The notes under the pieces: generated by a model
What the model saw: only the letters and a program-made list of their open reading frames with translations
The model's database searches: none
What the model was told of the DNA's origin: nothing
NCBI RefSeq assembly: GCF_964340395.1
Contig: NC_135565.1
Location: 17,288,709 to 17,302,208 of the forward strand
Direction: 5' to 3'
DNA: 13,500 nucleotides
Source: Glandiceps talaboti
Lineage: Eukaryota; Hemichordata; Enteropneusta; Spengelidae
Made by a program: the position numbers and the translations under genes
Shown here: positions 10,475 through 13,500 of the stretch, piece after piece
Layout: every line of letters starts with the position of its first letter
Position numbering within the stretch: position 1 is the stretch's first letter

Positions 10475-11408
10475 CACTTCTCCTTCTCAGTTACACAAAG
10501 TTAAAATATATATTTGACAACGTTGAGTTCTTGATATCAACGCTACTTTAATCTGTAGACATTTTGGCAAATAATTCTATAATCTAATGTTAGGTTTAGG
10601 GAACTAATAGTAGAAATCGTTCCGTGACACGTTGAAATGTAAAATAACGTAGATCCGTAGATCGAACTTTCAACCTTCAAATGTAAGGATCACTGAAAGT
10701 AATGATGTATATTAAGAATTACGTCTATTTCTTATTGTTGTATTGTACTAATGGCAGCTCATAAGAAATACAACTTTTAAAAAATATTCCCTATGAATCA
10801 AATATTTACTTTAACTCACAACTGTTAGGATTAATTCGTAGAAGAATACAATATATGAATACACAAATGTCACTTTTCGTGTAAGATTCCAATAGACTAA
10901 CTGATATATTTCTAAGTGTTTTATATATCTAGAACACAATTCAAGAAAACTAGATTGTTTTACAGGTTGTATAGTGTAAGTTGGTCGATTATGAGTTATT
11001 TCTTCCCTAGGTTTTACGTTTTAAAGTTTACTAATGTTTCTATTTACTCTTCCAGTGTAAATAATTTATGATATTACACTGTTTTTTAATAATTAAAATA
11101 TAGATTCAGAATTAACATTGCATGCTTAGGTATTTGATTATGCAGAAAAGAAATAATATTTTTGAGTTAAGATTTAATCACACAACAAAAGTTATTTTTA
11201 AAAATATTTAAAGGATTGATACTTACATGGTGCAAGTTATTCTTGTTGTCATGGAAATGCTTTCATTGTACTTATTTGTAGTAGTCAAATTTAAATTATC
11301 TTTCACTAGATGGCTTCATCAGCTTGTATATATTTCTTAACATGCATATAAAGGTGATCCACTAATATCTACATTCGGTTTAGTTTAAAAATTGAATATC
11401 ATTTTTAG

Positions 11409-11591
11409 GGATGAACAGAAACGAGGGTGCGGTGGCGCAGCAGTATGTGGTAATCATAAGGCAGCAAGACAACGCATCAGTAGCTTTTATCGACCCTCGA
11501 TGTTTGGGGGCGCTGGAAACCCTGGACGAAAACGTCGAACAACGGAAAAGGATCAAGAATAGTCTGTGTATAGAATAATTGCATGTGTAGC
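11409..11591 (+). CDS. Hormone exon CT1b: calcitonin-type peptide, paralogue of CT1a
   Basis: The acceptor is TTTTAG at 11403-11408. G at 11409 completes Met, 50 codons follow, and the stop is TAG at 11560-11562. Order: DEQ, KR cleavage, a mature peptide of about 33 residues starting GCGGAAVCG and ending GGAGNP, then G, RKRR, and the tail TTEKDQE. Cysteines at exon residues 7 and 13 give the five-residue ring. It shares with CT1a the AAVCG ring end, KAARQ(K/R)I after the ring, a Tyr-Arg pair, SM(Y/F)GGAGNP and the processing site, but is two residues shorter in the middle. A GTGAGT donor at 11592 sits 29 bases after the stop, in the same setting as CT1a. A TGCATG lies just before this donor. 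It probably shares exons 1-2 with the upstream pair (inference). Confidence 0.87.
11580..11585 (+). promoter_or_regulatory. TGCATG (Rbfox-type) motif at the CT1b donor
   Basis: TGCATG lies six bases before the CT1b 5' splice site, after the stop codon. Rbfox proteins bind UGCAUG and are known to control calcitonin/CGRP exon choice in mammals. A role here is inference from the motif. Confidence 0.3.
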
Positions 11592-11667
11592 GTGAGTAGT
11601 TTTTACAAAAGAGAAAAATGGTTCATTCTCTCATATACAGCACTACTTATTTTTAATGTAATGAACC

Positions 11668-11729
11668 CTAACATGCACATCCCTTTTTGTTATATCTTCA
11701 ATACTGCACATAACAAACAAATTATACAG
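11668..11729 (+). promoter_or_regulatory. Conserved branch-point/pyrimidine-tract region before CT2b
   Basis: CTAAC at 11668-11672 matches the metazoan branch-point consensus and lies 58 bases before the acceptor. The same 21-base block as before CT2a follows at 11673-11693, then a weaker pyrimidine tract and ATACAG. Confidence 0.55.
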
Positions 11730-11907
11730 GAGAGCCTCCAAGCGTGGTTGTGGGATGTTTAGTGGCTGCGCCCCAATAATCCAAGCTTTAAAACATTCTC
11801 ATCGTATTGATCAGCAAGGCCATTCCAGCTTTGGAATGGATAGTCCAGGAAGGAAACGACGAACAACCGAAACGGTATCTGACCCAAAAGTGTGAAATTA
11901 GTATAAC
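11730..11907 (+). CDS. Hormone exon CT2b: calcitonin-type peptide, paralogue of CT2a
   Basis: The acceptor is ATACAG at 11724-11729. G at 11730 completes Met, 54 codons follow, and the stop is TGA at 11893-11895. Order: RAS, KR cleavage, a mature peptide of about 34 residues starting GCGMFSGCAP and ending FGMDSP, then G, RKRR, and the tail TTETVSDPKV. Cysteines at exon residues 7 and 13 enclose five residues. The RASKRG start and the segment SPGRKRRTTETVSDP match CT2a exactly, while the middle of the mature peptide is strongly diverged. A GTGAGT donor at 11908 lies 12 bases after the stop, the same distance as in CT2a. No convincing terminal exon for it is visible before 13500. By collinearity with the first unit it would fall near 14.2 kb. 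Confidence 0.87.
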
Positions 11908-11976
11908 GTGAGTATTGGACAGGTACTGGCCGCGAAATGTCCTCTGTTGAGTTGATCGTTCAACGTATGGCTTAAC

Positions 11977-11982
11977 TGCATG
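11977..11982 (+). promoter_or_regulatory. TGCATG (Rbfox-type) motif downstream of CT2b
   Basis: TGCATG lies about 70 bases into the intron after the CT2b donor, a position where Rbfox binding typically promotes inclusion of the exon before it. Only the motif is seen; the function is inferred. Confidence 0.3.
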
Positions 11983-12379
11983 ACAACCTTCCTAGATTTG
12001 AGAACTTGTGACATGCAAAATGCACTCAGTAAAGCTTATGGTCACAAAATAATTTCGCACTTTTCTTTTAACTACATTAAAAGGTAAAGTTTTATTTTTG
12101 ACTCTACGTGTTATCAAATAAGCCTCATATCACTGAAGAACATTCAAAAGACATAAACCATATGCATATCTCTACTCACCCCGTCATTATCATGAGTATG
12201 CTTCATTATTTTAACAATTCAACACACATACCTTAACCCGCCTCTCGCATTCATTGCGAATCATGGATGCCCATTCGTTCATGTCATTTGCACCAATTTT
12301 CCAACCCATAACATGCACTTCGTCACAACGTTCTCAAATCCTGAAAGGTGAATGTTGTTTCTGTATGAACTCAGTAGTG

Positions 12380-12410
12380 CTTCTCTTCTCTTCTCTTCTC
12401 TTCTCTTCTC
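12380..12410. repeat. CTTCT pentanucleotide microsatellite
   Basis: Six CTTCT units. The repeat lies inside the second duplicated block and is absent from the matching place in copy 1. Confidence 0.9.
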
Positions 12411-12962
12411 GTCAAAATCTAAACTGTCCATCTTTCTACTTCGTAGCCTGTAAGAAAGTGGCATGACTTGACTCTTCATGTTTGTTGCTATCTGATGCCC
12501 TAACATCTGACTCTTGTCCTGTTACCATGTACTAGATTTAGACTCTTAGCAATCACGTAGTGTCTATCGCATCTGGAGTGCTAACACGGAGGTCTATGGT
12601 ATTGTATCTTGGTAGAAACTTTGTTTATTGTTATTTGTTATGTAACAGCATGCTATCTTTCCATACAAACCTCTTTTGTATTAATGCTTATTTATTGATT
12701 TATCCATTAAATCAAATAAGCACAGACTTTGATTTCTCCCCAATTTAATAATATTGAAAATCAGTTTTGTACGTAATTATTCAAGCACAATATAAGATTA
12801 TTGCATACATTGTAAATATCACGTATACGTCACCTGTCACCAATCTCGCATTCTGATTGGTCGAGAACCCTGCAGATATGCAGCCGTATTTTTACTTGTT
12901 GTATCACGTGATCACTGCACGTCTCCTTGTAAACAAACCTAGCAGACAACTAGAAATCCAGC

Positions 12963-12969
12963 TATAAAA
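12963..12969 (+). promoter_or_regulatory. Possible TATA box
   Basis: TATAAAA lies downstream of CCAAT-type elements (CCAAT near 12839, ATTGG at 12856) and an ACGTCA half-site. It could be the promoter of a gene beyond the window, or part of a repeat, since a similar ACGTCA/ATTGG arrangement recurs at 13340-13376. Confidence 0.2.
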
Positions 12970-13500
12970 AGCATTTCCAATGCCAAATTTGTTGTCAACT
13001 GAACAAAATATCACCGTTGTATACATTGTAACAAGTCTTTCAACTGTACTTTTCATGTCATAGGGAAAAAGTCAAAAATTCCGCACAGAACGGCGAAAGT
13101 CCAGTGAGGGCGAACGCACGGTCGCCATGCGATCGTAAACATAAATTCCTAAATTTATGAAGGATATCACAATTACCGCCACAGAGGGTGCAATTTTTGA
13201 TTAACTAGTACAACAAAGCTATCACGAACATTTCTGTACATTTCATGGAATACAGTACGCAAAACAAAGATTCACTCATTTTTCAGCTGAAGGTTATAAG
13301 TTTGAATATATCACTGAGTGATATGCAAATAGTAAACATTACGTCATAATACTGAGCAAACGCGCACTCTGATTGGATGATAAAGTTAAGGCTGACATGT
13401 AAACAACCGCATTGCAGTTATAGGAGAGGTGCGTGATACTACGCTCAACAGTATAACGCGGAAGTGATTTTTATTTTAACACGAAACAGCATTTTTAGAC

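Larger units (their letters stand above)
8201..11408. other. Region between the two hormone-exon pairs, no gene seen
   Basis: I searched for second copies of the signal-peptide and propeptide exons before CT1b and saw none. The open frames at 9062-9301, 9385-9657, 9938-10159 and 10297-10551 lack recognisable domains, and the last is partly coded by a TGTC repeat. Other contents are a T9G12 run at 8266-8286, a perfect 18-base palindrome at 8034-8051 just before this region, G-runs at 9811-9820 and 10032-10050, and a short direct repeat at 9791 and 10273. Confidence 0.5.
1554..11907 (+). other. Calcitonin-type neuropeptide gene with four alternative hormone exons (locus)
   Basis: This entry groups the exons described separately: signal-peptide exon, propeptide exon, hormone exons CT1a, CT2a, CT1b, CT2b and a candidate 3'-UTR exon. 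All coding junctions are phase 2 (exon 1 ends TC, exon 2 ends AT, all later exons begin with G), so any of the four hormone exons can follow exon 2 in frame. The predicted precursors share 71 residues and total about 124 (CT1a), 129 (CT2a), 121 (CT1b) and 125 (CT2b). Vertebrate CALCA is a known precedent: one prepro-region spliced either to calcitonin or to CGRP. That the downstream pair uses the same exons 1-2 is inference, because no second set was seen in the 8.2 kb before it. The alternative is a tandem gene copy whose 5' exons were lost or have diverged. Confidence 0.8.
11394..12607 (+). repeat. Duplicated hormone-exon block, copy 2
   Basis: This is the partner of 4940-6174, in the same orientation and order: CT1b, a 138-base intron (131 in copy 1), CT2b, then collinear intronic sequence ending at 12557-12607. 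The outer limits are where similarity can still be seen by eye and may extend further. Confidence 0.7.
11908..13500. other. Downstream region; second-unit intron and possible repeat or promoter patch
   Basis: The first 0.7 kb is collinear with the sequence after CT2a. The terminal exon for CT1b/CT2b is not visible and is probably beyond the window. The open frames at 12254-12466, 12279-12506 (minus strand) and 12560-12748 are not supported as genes. From about 12820 the sequence has CCAAT-type boxes, a TATA-like box and short direct repeats. Confidence 0.5.

Noticed and set aside
10297-10551. Open frame with a Cys-Leu-Ser-Val repeat
   Set aside because: The repeat comes from a TGTC microsatellite, and the rest has no family features.
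12076-12081. ATTAAA as a polyadenylation signal for CT2b
   Set aside because: A weak variant in AT-rich DNA with a poor downstream element. The conserved GTGAGT donor before it argues that CT2b splices onward.

Overview
The window is eukaryotic genomic DNA: AT-rich, rich in microsatellites, with no long ORF, and with short exons bounded by GT-AG splice sites. Its one gene I can support, on the + strand, is a calcitonin-type (CT/CGRP superfamily) neuropeptide precursor gene. The hormone exons encode a Cys-(5 residues)-Cys ring, a linker of roughly 23 to 29 residues, a C-terminal Asn-Pro or Ser-Pro, and then Gly-Arg-Lys-Arg-Arg for amidation and cleavage. The CGxFSGC-like rings and SP-amide ends recall echinoderm and hemichordate CT peptides, so I suggest a marine deuterostome (ambulacrarian). 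That placement is inference.

Layout: 1-1553 is upstream sequence, ending in a strong 3' splice site. 1554-1667 holds the start codon and signal peptide, and 3031-3147 the acidic/amphipathic propeptide. Two tandem pairs of alternative hormone exons follow: CT1a (4954-5137) with CT2a (5269-5458), and CT1b (11409-11591) with CT2b (11730-11907). A candidate non-coding terminal exon with AATAAA signals (from 7768) lies between the pairs. The two pairs are part of a collinear duplication of about 1.2 kb (4940-6174 and 11394-12607). The rest of the window is intronic or intergenic, with simple repeats and small repeat fragments. A possible promoter-like or repeat-derived patch lies at 12.8-13.4 kb.

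How it works together: every coding junction splits the codon after its second base, so exon 2 (ending in AT) can join any of the four hormone exons (each starting with G) and stay in frame. Each hormone exon has its own cleavage sites, amidation signal and stop codon, with a GTGAGT donor 12-29 bases after the stop. The gene can therefore be read as a four-way calcitonin/CGRP-like switch: one shared 71-residue prepro-region joined to one of four different amidated peptides. CT2a and CT2b overlap no long ORF in the correct frame and are easily missed; the longer open frames over CT2a are in wrong frames. I saw no second copy of exons 1-2 ahead of the downstream pair. No tRNA, rRNA, CRISPR array or intact transposon was seen.
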